NCBI GenBank assembly: GCA_965229005.1 | Contig: CBDDIP010000001.1 | Location: 434,001-498,000, forward strand | Source: CBDDIP01 sp965229005 | GTDB lineage: Bacteria > Actinomycetota > Acidimicrobiia > Acidimicrobiales > Ilumatobacteraceae | DNA length: 64,000 nt | Direction of reading: 5' to 3' | In this document: positions 8,147-16,414 of the stretch, piece after piece | Numbering within the stretch: the stretch's first letter is position 1 | Layout: each line of letters begins with the position of its first letter | Notes under the pieces: generated by a model | The model's input: the letters and a program-made list of their open reading frames with translations, nothing else | The model's database searches: none | What the model was told of the DNA's origin: nothing | Made by a program: the position numbers and the translations under genes

Positions 8147-9325
8147 ATGGGTACTGATCTCTGGGGCACCACGGCCATCGTCGGGGTCGGCGAGACCGAC
8201 TACGTGCGAGGGAGCGACCGCCACGTCTGCGATCTCATCCTCGACGCGGCGATGGAGGCGATCACCGACGCCGGGCTGAAGCCTGCGGACATCAACGGCG
8301 TCATCCCTCCACCGGGCTACATGAGCGCCGAGGAGATCGCCGCGCACCTCGGCGTACCCGACGTCGCCTACCACGTGTCGGTACTGATGGGCGGTGCCTC
8401 ACCGACCGCATCGTTGCAAACCGCGGCGATGGCGATCGCCGGCGGTCTCGCTGACAACGTGCTCGTGTGCATGGGCTGGAACGGGTACTCGGCCCTGCGT
8501 CCGAAGCCGGATGCACGCCCGACCAAACGTGTGATGAACCTCGGGCCGATGGGCGAGACCGTCAGAAACCACTATGCACCGTATGGGCTGATGTCGGCCG
8601 CACAACACTACAGCCTGTATCTGCGCCGCTATGTGGAGACCTTCGGGATCCCCGAGGACGCCGCTGCCGCAGTGGCGATCGCGTGCCGCAACCATGCGCA
8701 GCTCAACAGCAAGGCCTTGATGCGAGGCGCGCCGCTCAGCCGCGCCGACTACGACGCCGCGCCGTTCATCGCCGAACCGTTACGGAAGTTCGACTGTTGC
8801 GTCGAGACCGATTGCGCCACCGCCGTCGTGGTGACGAGCCTCGAGCGCGCCCGTGACCTCGTTCATCCGGCAGTCGTCTACCTCGGCGGAGCCGAAGGCC
8901 ATCCCGAGCCCGCCGACGAGATCGCCAACCGCGCCAACCTCCTCGAACTCGGCATCCACCGAGCGGCACCCCGCGCCTTCGCACGAGCCGGGGTGTCGCC
9001 ACACGACATCGACGTGCTCGAGATCTACGACTGCTTCACCTATGTCGTGCTGCTCCAACTCGAAGCGCTCGGCTACGCCGAGCCCGGCGGGGCCCCTGCG
9101 TTCGTCGCCAACGGCAACATCGAGCTCGGCGGCCGGTTCCCGCTCAACACCCACGGTGGGCTGCTCTCCCAAGGGCACTGTTGGGGACTCAACCACGTCG
9201 TCGAGGCCACCCGCCAACTGCGTGGCACCGCCGACGCCCAGGTGACCGACGCCGAACTGGCGTTGGTCACCGGGTACGGCGACCTCGGCGACGGCAGCGT
9301 CGCCATTCTGGGGAGAGACCGATGA
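8147..9325 (+). CDS. Thiolase-fold enzyme, probable Ltp2-like aldolase partner
   Basis: This 392-residue SCP2-thiolase relative lacks the nucleophilic cysteine: the expected loop reads MGGASPTASLQ at residues 81-91. The GHPxGxTG histidine motif is changed to GHCWGLNH near residue 343, while YDCF is present near residue 294. The C-terminal CxG motif is replaced by VTGYGDLGDG, placing a tyrosine in the active site. Absence of the cysteine, presence of active-site tyrosines and a directly linked DUF35 gene match Ltp2-type retro-aldolases that cleave steroid side chains. The next gene (DUF35) overlaps by 4 bases. Assignment to the aldolase subgroup is inference from pattern and context. Confidence 0.87.
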   Translation: MGTDLWGTTAIVGVGETDYVRGSDRHVCDLILDAAMEAITDAGLKPADINGVIPPPGYMSAEEIAAHLGVPDVAYHVSVLMGGASPTASLQTAAMAIAGGLADNVLVCMGWNGYSALRPKPDARPTKRVMNLGPMGETVRNHYAPYGLMSAAQHYSLYLRRYVETFGIPEDAAAAVAIACRNHAQLNSKALMRGAPLSRADYDAAPFIAEPLRKFDCCVETDCATAVVVTSLERARDLVHPAVVYLGGAEGHPEPADEIANRANLLELGIHRAAPRAFARAGVSPHDIDVLEIYDCFTYVVLLQLEALGYAEPGGAPAFVANGNIELGGRFPLNTHGGLLSQGHCWGLNHVVEATRQLRGTADAQVTDAELALVTGYGDLGDGSVAILGRDR

Positions 9326-9774
9326 GAACCTACGTGCCAACACCCGAATGGATCGTCCTGGACTGGCATCACGCATGCATCGCCGCCGAACTGCTCTGCA
9401 TCCAACGGTGTACCGGGTGCGGGCGCTGGCGTCACCCACCACGCCGGTTCTGCCCTGCCTGCCAATCCGACCAGGCAGCCTTCGAACCGGTCACAGGGAG
9501 CGGCTCGGTGCTGTCCTTCGCCGTCAGCCATCGCAGCCTCGACCCCGGGTGGCAAGCGCACGCACCATATGCGACCCTGCTCGTCGAACTCGACGAAGGC
9601 CCGCGCCTGCTCGCCGCGACGACAACACCACCTGGCGAGATCCGGATCGGCCAACGCCACGCCGTGCGCACCGAGGCGCTCAGCGAGAACTTCGTGCTCG
9701 TGTGGGCCGACCCGGCCTCCCACGACGAACCGACATCGATGGCACCACGAGCGAGAGGCAACCCTCATGACTGA
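9322..9774 (+). CDS. DUF35 protein with intact zinc ribbon (Ltp2/ChsH2-type partner)
   Basis: This 150-residue protein has a complete rubredoxin-like zinc ribbon (Cys30, Cys33, Cys44, Cys47 in CTGCG and FCPAC) followed by an OB fold. In steroid degraders DUF35 domains form an obligate complex with the Ltp2 aldolase. The 4-base overlap with the upstream thiolase-fold gene strongly suggests the same here. It contrasts with the degenerate DUF35 protein at 881-1300 in the same operon. The ATG at 9322 is chosen because of this overlap; the frame is open further upstream. The stop overlaps the acyl-CoA dehydrogenase start by 8 bases. Confidence 0.88.
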   Translation: MRTYVPTPEWIVLDWHHACIAAELLCIQRCTGCGRWRHPPRRFCPACQSDQAAFEPVTGSGSVLSFAVSHRSLDPGWQAHAPYATLLVELDEGPRLLAATTTPPGEIRIGQRHAVRTEALSENFVLVWADPASHDEPTSMAPRARGNPHD

Positions 9775-11029
9775 CAGCACAACATCGACCCGTCCCGACG
9801 GCCACGACGACTTCGATGTCGAATCGTGGCTCGACGAGCACTGGCATCCCGATCTCCCGGTCGGTGAATGGTGGTCACGCCTCGCCAACGCCGGACTCGC
9901 ACACCCGATGCTGCCGGCCCCCTACGGGCGGGGATGGCAACGAACCAAGACCGGTGACCTCGCCCGAGCGATGATCGCCCGCGGGGTACTCGGGCCGCCC
10001 TCTGGCCTGGGCATGATGCTCGCCGCGCCGACCTTGTTGGCACATGGGTCACCGAAGTTGATCGAGATGTTCGTCCCCAAGATCCTCGACGGGCAACACG
10101 GATGGTGCCAGCTGTTCTCCGAACCGGGTGCCGGTTCCGACCTGGCCGGGTTGCAGACGCGCGCCGAGCGCGACGGTGACGAGTGGGTCATCTCCGGGCA
10201 GAAGGTGTGGACGTCGATGGGGCAATGGGCCGACTACGGAATCCTCATCGCGCGCACCGACCCCGATGCCCCCAAGCACCGAGGCATCACGTACTTCGCG
10301 TTCCCGATGAAACAGGACGGCGTCGACGTTCGGCCCTTACGCGAGATGACTGGGCACGCGTTGTTCAACGAAGTGTTCATCGACGAGGCACGCGTGCCCC
10401 ACGACCACATCATCGGCGACCTCAACGACGGATGGCGAGTCGCCAACACAACACTGATGGTCGAACGCAGCGGCATCGGCGGCGAGAACGTGGCCGCTCC
10501 GAGTGCAGCGATCGCGGGCACGATCGCCGGCCACCTCGACCGGTCTGCCGGATCGTTCGGGAACGACGCCGCCGTTCTCGGCGGTGGCATGGTCGGCCCA
10601 GGCCGGGTACGACAGTTGATGGTCCTCGCGCTCGACAACGGCAGCATCGGCGACCCCACCATCCGACAGGACCTGATCCGACTTCACTCGATGATCGAGA
10701 TCACCGGATGGCACATCCGCCGAATGAAGTCCGGTAACGCCGCCACCGGCGCGGAAGGAAACCTCGCCAAGCTCCGCAACAGCGACATCACCCGACTCGC
10801 CAGGGACGTCGGGTGTCGGATTCTCGGGGCAGGGGCCACCATCGTGGGACCGGACAGCGCGAGTGGCGGCGCGGTGCAGGAACTCGCGCTGTTCTCACCG
10901 GCTCCGTCGATCTACGGCGGCAGTGATCAGGTGCAGCGGAACATCATCGGTGAACGAGCACTCGGTCTCCCCAAGGAGCCCGGCCCCGATCGCAACACTC
11001 CGTTCCGCGACCTGCCGCACAACGGCTGA
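9767..11029 (+). CDS. Acyl-CoA dehydrogenase family protein
   Basis: This 420-residue FAD-dependent acyl-CoA dehydrogenase introduces an alpha,beta double bond into an acyl-CoA. The FAD/substrate loop is visible as WCQLFSEPGAGSDLAGLQT, followed by the GQKVWTS segment. The C-terminus carries the FadE hallmark YGGSDQVQRNIIGERALGLP. It starts inside the DUF35 gene end (ATG at 9767, overlap of 8 bases) and is the last gene of the plus-strand operon. The convergent amidohydrolase gene ends 14 bases downstream. It is clearly homologous to the minus-strand dehydrogenase at 16.4-17.7 kb, including the shared SLGEWW/PVGEWW N-terminal region. Substrate unknown. Confidence 0.93.
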   Translation: MTDSTTSTRPDGHDDFDVESWLDEHWHPDLPVGEWWSRLANAGLAHPMLPAPYGRGWQRTKTGDLARAMIARGVLGPPSGLGMMLAAPTLLAHGSPKLIEMFVPKILDGQHGWCQLFSEPGAGSDLAGLQTRAERDGDEWVISGQKVWTSMGQWADYGILIARTDPDAPKHRGITYFAFPMKQDGVDVRPLREMTGHALFNEVFIDEARVPHDHIIGDLNDGWRVANTTLMVERSGIGGENVAAPSAAIAGTIAGHLDRSAGSFGNDAAVLGGGMVGPGRVRQLMVLALDNGSIGDPTIRQDLIRLHSMIEITGWHIRRMKSGNAATGAEGNLAKLRNSDITRLARDVGCRILGAGATIVGPDSASGGAVQELALFSPAPSIYGGSDQVQRNIIGERALGLPKEPGPDRNTPFRDLPHNG

Positions 11030-11043
11030 TCAACTCGGCAAGC

Positions 11044-12777
11044 TCACCCCGTCGGCGGTCGCTGGGCACCGCGAACGAGCCGACCCGGTAGCTCGCCAGT
11101 CGCACGACCTGATTCGTACACCGGTATGCCTGACACGACGGTGTGGAGGTAGCCATCGGCTCGCTGCAGCAACCGCCGTCCGCCTGCCGGTAGGTCGAAA
11201 TGCATCTCCGGGGCGGACAACCGGAGGTTGTCGAAGTCGATCACGTTGATATCGGCCTTGTAACCAGGGGCGAGCACACCGCGATCGAGGAGTCCGAGCG
11301 CGCGGGCGGTGTCACGGCACTGGGCCTGGACCACGAACGGCACGGTGAGGCGCTCACCGTGTCGGTCACGGCACCAATGCGTCAGCAGTGTCGTGGGGAA
11401 CGAGCCGTCGCAGATGGTCCCGACATGCGCGCCACCGTCGCTGAGCCCCGGAACGGTCAGCGGATGAACCAGCATCTCCCGAACGCTGTCGAGGCGCCCA
11501 TCGACGTAGTTGAGCGCCGGGAGGTACAGGAACGAGCGGCCGTCGTCGGCGAGCAGCACGTCGTAGACGAAGTCGAGGGGATCTCGACCGGCGCGGCGCG
11601 CCTGGGCGGCGATGCTCGTGGCCGGATCAGGTTCATAGTTGGGTGGATCGCCGAGCACGAAAATGTTCTCGAACGCACGCACCACCCCACCGCCGAGCTT
11701 GGACCTGTCGCGCTGGCCGGCATCGGCGGCGAACACGCGTGCCCTGAACCCCTCATCTCGCATCGCGCTGACGCGCTCGCCCAGAGGCAGATCGGCGATC
11801 TCGCGATACACCGGATTCGCCATCAACGGGTTCAAGGTGGCCTGCAATCCGAGGAGCAGCCCGACCGCCCGAGTCGCGACCTGGCCACGGATCTCCAGGC
11901 CGTCGGCATGGGCTTCGTCGAGCAGGTCGAGCATCCGCCGATAGCCACCAGGATCACGGGGCGACTGGACCAGCGAGAACGAGGCGGGTCGACCTGAGGC
12001 TGCGACCATCGCTCGCAGCGTCGCGAACTCATCCTCGACATCGATGAAGTCGGATACGAGTTGCAGCACTCCGGTTCCCTCGCGGCCGACACCGATCGCG
12101 ATCCCGACGAGCTCGTCTCGGGATGCCCTGAGCGTGGGGGTCGGGTCGCCCCGACTGGTGCGGTGATTCAGTGTGCGTGAGGTCGTGAAGCCGAGCGCGC
12201 CGGCACGTATCGCCTCACCGGCGAGCAGTCCCATCTGTTCGATCTCATCGGGGGTTGCGCTCTCGCCGGCGGCGCCGCGGTCGCCCATGACGAACAGCCG
12301 AAGCGCTCCGTGCGGGAGCTGCGCGGCGAGATCGATGTCGTGCGGAATCGCATCCAGCGCGTCGAGGTACTCGCCGAAGCTGTTCCATCCCCACGGCAGG
12401 CCCTCGTGCAGCGCCGCGCCGGGGATGTCCTCGACTCCCTCCATCAGCTCGATCAACCGCTGATGGTCGCTGTCGTGCACCGGGGCGAACCCGACGCCGC
12501 AGTTCCCCATCACCACCGTCGTCACCCCGTGCACCGACGAGGGCGCGAGACGTTGATCCCATGTCGCCTGTCCGTCGTAATGAGTGTGCACATCGACCCA
12601 GCCCGGCGTCACCAGTGCCCCGTCAGCGGCGATCTCCCGTCGACCCGTCAGGTCGACATCTCCCACGGCGACGATTCGGTCGCCGACGATTGCGACGTCA
12701 GCTCGGCGTTCGCCGGCACCGGTGCCGTCGACGACGGTGCCGTCGCGGATCACCAGATCAGGCCTCGCTCCGGACAC
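11044..12777 (-). CDS. Amidohydrolase, D-aminoacylase-like
   Basis: This 577-residue metal-dependent amidohydrolase belongs to the D-aminoacylase/dihydroorotase-like superfamily. The N-terminal beta-sandwich (LVIRDGTVVDGTG) leads into the metal motif HTHYDGQ near residue 65 and the cysteine-containing segment GNCGVGFAP. The conserved SDGGAHVG segment lies near the C-terminal end of the barrel. Family members hydrolyse N-acyl amino acids or related amides, yet they often appear in steroid and cyclic-acid gene clusters with unknown substrates. It follows the second amidohydrolase gene by 4 bases, so the two are probably cotranscribed from the promoter near 13952-13977. Confidence 0.88.
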   Translation of the reverse strand: MSGARPDLVIRDGTVVDGTGAGERRADVAIVGDRIVAVGDVDLTGRREIAADGALVTPGWVDVHTHYDGQATWDQRLAPSSVHGVTTVVMGNCGVGFAPVHDSDHQRLIELMEGVEDIPGAALHEGLPWGWNSFGEYLDALDAIPHDIDLAAQLPHGALRLFVMGDRGAAGESATPDEIEQMGLLAGEAIRAGALGFTTSRTLNHRTSRGDPTPTLRASRDELVGIAIGVGREGTGVLQLVSDFIDVEDEFATLRAMVAASGRPASFSLVQSPRDPGGYRRMLDLLDEAHADGLEIRGQVATRAVGLLLGLQATLNPLMANPVYREIADLPLGERVSAMRDEGFRARVFAADAGQRDRSKLGGGVVRAFENIFVLGDPPNYEPDPATSIAAQARRAGRDPLDFVYDVLLADDGRSFLYLPALNYVDGRLDSVREMLVHPLTVPGLSDGGAHVGTICDGSFPTTLLTHWCRDRHGERLTVPFVVQAQCRDTARALGLLDRGVLAPGYKADINVIDFDNLRLSAPEMHFDLPAGGRRLLQRADGYLHTVVSGIPVYESGRATGELPGRLVRGAQRPPTG

Positions 12778-12781
12778 GGCG

Positions 12782-13909
12782 TCACCCAGCCGTGGGCTGC
12801 AGTGCGGTGACGTCGATGCCGTACAGGTCGGCGACGTTGCCCGACAGGATCGCCCGCGTCTGCTCCGCGGTCAGCTGCGCCGTCTGTTCGGCGAGCATGC
12901 CCTGCGACCACGGCCAGGTCGAGTCGGAGTGCGGGAAGTCGTTGGCCCACATCAACCGTCGCCAGTTCATGTCGTTGGCGTGCGAGAAGGCCGTCCAGTC
13001 GTCCTGGAAGGTGACGAAGATGTGCTCCGCGAAGTACTCCGACGGCAACCTGCTGAGGGCCACCCCGGGCTGGAGCCAGTTGCGGTGCCGCTTGTAGGCG
13101 TGGTCCATCCGATACATGTAGTGAGGCACCCAGCCGGCATCGGCCTCGACGCAGACGACCCGAAGATCGGGATGACGCTCGAACACGCCGCCGAACACCA
13201 GGGTGCCCATGATGTCCTGGATGCTACGGATGATCGACAGGAAGCTGTTCAACCGGGGCCCTCGCCAACCACCCCCACGGGCGGTGAGGATGTGGAAACT
13301 GAGCGGCAACCCAAGCGACACCGCCGCCTCCCAGAACGGGTCCCACATCGGGTCGTCGTAGTCCGCCTCCGTGCCGGGATTCCCCGGCATCATCACGCCA
13401 CGAAGGCCGGCCGCCTTGATCGCCTCGAGATCGGTGATCCCTTCCTCGACGGTGCGCAGCGCGGTCTGACCGCACCCGAGGAGCCGATCCGGAGCTTCGG
13501 CGCAGTACTCGGTGATCCACCGGTTGTAGGCGTTGAAGCACGCTCGCTTGTAGTCGACGTCCGGGTGGCCGCACAGCACCATCCCCACCGTCGGGTACAG
13601 GATCTCCGCGGCGACCCCGTCGCGGTCCTGGTCGGCGAGCCGCACGGTCGCGTCGTAACCGGACTTGTGGAGCTCGTCGAACTTGACACCCTCCTGGGTC
13701 AGTTCCCCTGCCGGCTTGCCGGCGGCGGCGACCAGCCCCATCGGCACCGTCGACTTCATGCCGGGCACCACGAACACGTCGCCTCGTACAGGATCCTCGA
13801 CCATGTTCGGCGCTGTGTCGCGGTACGCCGGGTCGATGTGAGCCGAGTAGCAGTCAGGTGGTTCCGTGATGTGCGAGTCAGCGCTGATCACGGGAAAGTC
13901 GAACGACAT
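12782..13909 (-). CDS. Amidohydrolase family 2 (ACMSD-like) protein
   Basis: This 375-residue TIM-barrel amidohydrolase of the ACMSD/amidohydrolase-2 type acts as a decarboxylase or C-C/C-N hydrolase in related pathways. The N-terminus shows ISADSHITEP, in which the usual HxH pair is reduced to a single His. An internal SFHIL segment supplies a barrel histidine and WANDFPHSDSTWP supplies the C-terminal catalytic Asp. Relatives occur in aromatic and steroid degradation clusters. The ATG at 13909 lies about 36 bases downstream of the predicted transcription start of the shared GAGAC promoter. It is the first gene of a two-gene unit. Confidence 0.87.
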   Translation of the reverse strand: MSFDFPVISADSHITEPPDCYSAHIDPAYRDTAPNMVEDPVRGDVFVVPGMKSTVPMGLVAAAGKPAGELTQEGVKFDELHKSGYDATVRLADQDRDGVAAEILYPTVGMVLCGHPDVDYKRACFNAYNRWITEYCAEAPDRLLGCGQTALRTVEEGITDLEAIKAAGLRGVMMPGNPGTEADYDDPMWDPFWEAAVSLGLPLSFHILTARGGGWRGPRLNSFLSIIRSIQDIMGTLVFGGVFERHPDLRVVCVEADAGWVPHYMYRMDHAYKRHRNWLQPGVALSRLPSEYFAEHIFVTFQDDWTAFSHANDMNWRRLMWANDFPHSDSTWPWSQGMLAEQTAQLTAEQTRAILSGNVADLYGIDVTALQPTAG

Positions 13910-13951
13910 GCAGATCCCCTCTCGTCTGCACCGACACTACTCCAGCCCCAT

Positions 13952-13977
13952 ATACGACACAACGACCAATTCGTCTC
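13952..13977 (-). promoter_or_regulatory. Promoter-like motif GAGAC-N11-TGTGT upstream of amidohydrolases
   Basis: On the minus strand GAGAC (13977-13973) is followed after exactly 11 bases by TGTGT (13961-13957), overlapping a -10-like TCGTAT at 13957-13952. The same arrangement recurs at four other minus-strand gene starts in this cluster. The distance to the ATG at 13909 allows a leader of about 36 bases. Confidence 0.55.
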
Positions 13978-14001
13978 ATCCCAGGTTCTTCGGCCGAAGG
14001 G

Positions 14002-14844
14002 TCATGTGCCGGTGAAATGCGGGCTGCGCTTCTCGATGAACGCACGCGGACCCTCCATGGCGTCGGCCGACGCCATCACGACCCCGGCTGCACGCGACTC
14101 GATGCGATACGCCTCGTCGAAGGGCAGGCCATTCGACGAGACCATCACCTCCTTCGCCTTGCGCATCGCCAACGGCCCGTTGCGGGCCATTCGCCGGGCG
14201 AGTTGCACCGCCTCGTCCAGCACGTGCACGGACGGCACCAGCCGGTTGACGAGACCCATCTCCGCGGCCGACTGCGCGCTGATCCGGTCACCCACGAGCA
14301 CGATCTCCGCTGCTTTGGCCCATGGCACCTGACGAGCCAACCTCGCCAGCCCACCGCCGGCGGGGATGATCCCGCGCGTCACCTCTGTGAGTCCGAACTC
14401 GCTGTCCTCGGCAGCGATCCGCAAGTCGGTACCAAGCAGCAGTTCCATGCCGCCGGCGAGCGCGAACCCGCGGACGGCGGCGATCACCGGCACCGTGTAG
14501 TCGGTACGGCGCAGCAGTGCCTTGTCGAGCAGTCGCGGATCGGCCTGCAATCGCTGGTCCCACTCATCCTGCGCTGGTCGCGCACCGGTGAACAACGGGA
14601 TCAGCCGCCCCAGATCCGCACCGGTGCAGAACGCCCGGTCTCCTGCACCGGTCACGATCACCACCCGAACAGCGGGATCGGCTGCCATCTGCTCCCAAGC
14701 GTCGGCGAGCCTGCAGACGAGTTCGGGATCGAGGGAGTTGAGCTTCGCCGGACGATTGAGCGTCACGATCGCGATGCCCTCGTCCATCTCGACACGCAGC
14801 ACCGGCTCCTGTACTCCTACGGGTGGCGTTGTCGACTGTGGCAT
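14002..14844 (-). CDS. Enoyl-CoA hydratase/isomerase family protein
   Basis: This 280-residue crotonase-fold protein binds acyl-CoA and hydrates or isomerises enoyl-CoA. The oxyanion-hole segments are FCTGADLGR and FALAGGMELLLGTDLR, and one catalytic glutamate is present in FGLTEVTRGIIP. An in-frame start lies further upstream at 14892, but the ATG at 14844 has GGAGG 8 bases before it and gives a normal N-terminus, so it is preferred. A GAGAC-type promoter lies 40-65 bases upstream. The product probably serves the beta-oxidation steps of the surrounding cluster. Confidence 0.92.
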   Translation of the reverse strand: MPQSTTPPVGVQEPVLRVEMDEGIAIVTLNRPAKLNSLDPELVCRLADAWEQMAADPAVRVVIVTGAGDRAFCTGADLGRLIPLFTGARPAQDEWDQRLQADPRLLDKALLRRTDYTVPVIAAVRGFALAGGMELLLGTDLRIAAEDSEFGLTEVTRGIIPAGGGLARLARQVPWAKAAEIVLVGDRISAQSAAEMGLVNRLVPSVHVLDEAVQLARRMARNGPLAMRKAKEVMVSSNGLPFDEAYRIESRAAGVVMASADAMEGPRAFIEKRSPHFTGT

Positions 14845-14883
14845 TCGGGGAACCTCCGCGTCCGGGCGCTGCCCGGCGGCAGC

Positions 14884-14909
14884 ACGATACACATCGTACG
14901 CCTTGTCTC
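14884..14909 (-). promoter_or_regulatory. Promoter-like motif GAGAC-N11-TGTGT upstream of hydratase
   Basis: GAGAC at 14909-14905 and TGTGT at 14893-14889 are spaced by 11 bases, and a -10-like TATCGT covers 14889-14884. The predicted transcription start leaves a leader of about 33 bases that includes the GGAGG of the hydratase gene. A short inverted repeat, ACGAT-GTGT-ATCGT, overlaps the -10 part. Confidence 0.55.
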
Positions 14910-14932
14910 ACCCCGGCGTTCGTCTGGTCATG

Positions 14933-16414
14933 TCAGTGGTGATACGCATCCAAGTCGGGTTCTGCCATGACCTCGCGGAATCGGCGGAACGGCCACGGCC
15001 ACGCTGCTGGTACGCCGCGAGCGTCGAGGTACCAGCTGTTGCATCCGGTCACCCACACGGTCGCCTGCGCCGCTTCGATGCGCCGGGCCTCGTGCTCGCG
15101 CATGGCCGCCTCAGTCGCATGGATCTCCGTCGAGAGGCCTGCCTGGAGCCGGCGCACGAGTTGCAGGATGTAGTCCATCTGGAGCTCCGCGACCTGGATC
15201 AGGGAGAAGTTGCCGACGGGGCCGTTCGGGCCGTTGAGCATGAACAGGTTGGGGAACTCGGGTATCGAGACGGACAGATAGGCAGTGGGGCCGTCGGCCC
15301 AGGCCTCTTCGAGGGTTCGTCCGTCGAGGCCGGTGATGACGGTGGGCCGCATGAATCGGTCGACCTCGAACCCGGTTGCGAGGACGATGACGTCGAGCTC
15401 GTGAAGGCGTCCGGTGTCGGTTCGGATGCCGCGACGTTCGATGCGCGAGATGGCAGCGGTGACGAGTTCGGCGTTGGGCTTCTGGATCGCGTCGTAGAAG
15501 TCGGCCGACACGACGAGCCGTTTGCAGGCGGCGCGGTAGTCGGGCTCCAAGCGGCGGCGCAGTTCCGGGTCGGTGACGTGCTGGTACAGGTTCGCCCGAC
15601 AGGTGTCCTCGATCTGTTCGAGACGCTCGGACTTCGCGTCGACAACGGCATCGGCGAAGTTCTCCGCGAACGCCGACTCGAGGAAGTCCCGGAGCTCTCT
15701 GAGTCGATGCGGCTCGTTCCGGAACGTCGCCCTCTGGTCGTCCGAGAACAGCTTGTTGTCCATCGGCATGATCCACTGCGGTGTTCTCTGAAAGAGACTG
15801 AAGTGCTCCACCCGATCGACGAGCGCGCCGGTGATCTGGACCGCCGTCGACCCGGTGCCGATCACGCCGACACGACGGCCGTCGATCGGCACATCCTGGT
15901 CCCACCGCGCGCTGTGGAACATCGCCCCCTCGAACTCGTCCACGCCATCGATCTCCGGCATCCGGGGATGGTGCAGGACGCCACTCGCGGCGATCACCAC
16001 GTCGAAGTCTGCTCGATGTCCGCGCGCAGTCTCGAGGTGCCACACACCCCGGTCGTAGATCGCGGAGACGACTTCGTCGCCGAGGCGAAGATGCGGGACG
16101 ACCCCATGGTCGACCGCAACGCGCTCGAGGTACGCCTGGATCTCGTGCCCGGGCGAGAACATGCGGGTGAAATCGGGATTCGGAGCGAACGAATACGAGT
16201 AGACGTGCGACGGGACGTCGCATCCGATGCCGGGATAGGTGTTCTCGCGCCACGTGCCGCCGACGCGGTCGGCCTTCTCGAAACAGACGATGTCGGTGAT
16301 GCCGGCCTCGCGCAGCTTGATCACTGCGAGGATGCCGGCCATGCCTGCCCCGATCACGCCAACGCGCAGCGATCGGTCCCCGACGAGACGCGAATCCGGC
16401 ACGGCGTCAGCCAT
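14933..16414 (-). CDS. Flavin monooxygenase, Baeyer-Villiger type
   Basis: This 493-residue FAD/NADPH-dependent monooxygenase has two Rossmann motifs, VGVIGAGMAGI near residue 18 and VGVIGTGSTAVQI near 184. Between them, FEGAMFHSARWD matches the BVMO fingerprint FxGxxxHxxxW(P/D). Such enzymes insert oxygen next to a ketone to form an ester or lactone, which can open a ring. Longer in-frame starts exist, but the ATG at 16414 overlaps the end of the acyl-CoA dehydrogenase gene by 8 bases and gives a standard N-terminus. It is probably cotranscribed with that gene. A second BVMO is encoded at 21.7-23.3 kb on the other strand. Substrate unknown. Confidence 0.9.
   Translation of the reverse strand: MADAVPDSRLVGDRSLRVGVIGAGMAGILAVIKLREAGITDIVCFEKADRVGGTWRENTYPGIGCDVPSHVYSYSFAPNPDFTRMFSPGHEIQAYLERVAVDHGVVPHLRLGDEVVSAIYDRGVWHLETARGHRADFDVVIAASGVLHHPRMPEIDGVDEFEGAMFHSARWDQDVPIDGRRVGVIGTGSTAVQITGALVDRVEHFSLFQRTPQWIMPMDNKLFSDDQRATFRNEPHRLRELRDFLESAFAENFADAVVDAKSERLEQIEDTCRANLYQHVTDPELRRRLEPDYRAACKRLVVSADFYDAIQKPNAELVTAAISRIERRGIRTDTGRLHELDVIVLATGFEVDRFMRPTVITGLDGRTLEEAWADGPTAYLSVSIPEFPNLFMLNGPNGPVGNFSLIQVAELQMDYILQLVRRLQAGLSTEIHATEAAMREHEARRIEAAQATVWVTGCNSWYLDARGVPAAWPWPFRRFREVMAEPDLDAYHH

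Noticed and set aside
6338..8374. A 678-codon minus-strand frame opposite the acyl-CoA synthetase
   Set aside because: It is antisense to a full set of ANL motifs and has no domain of its own.
13988..13999. Palindrome CTTCGGCCGAAG just after the enoyl-CoA hydratase stop
   Set aside because: With a four-base loop only four pairs remain, and there is no T-run, so it is too weak to call a terminator.
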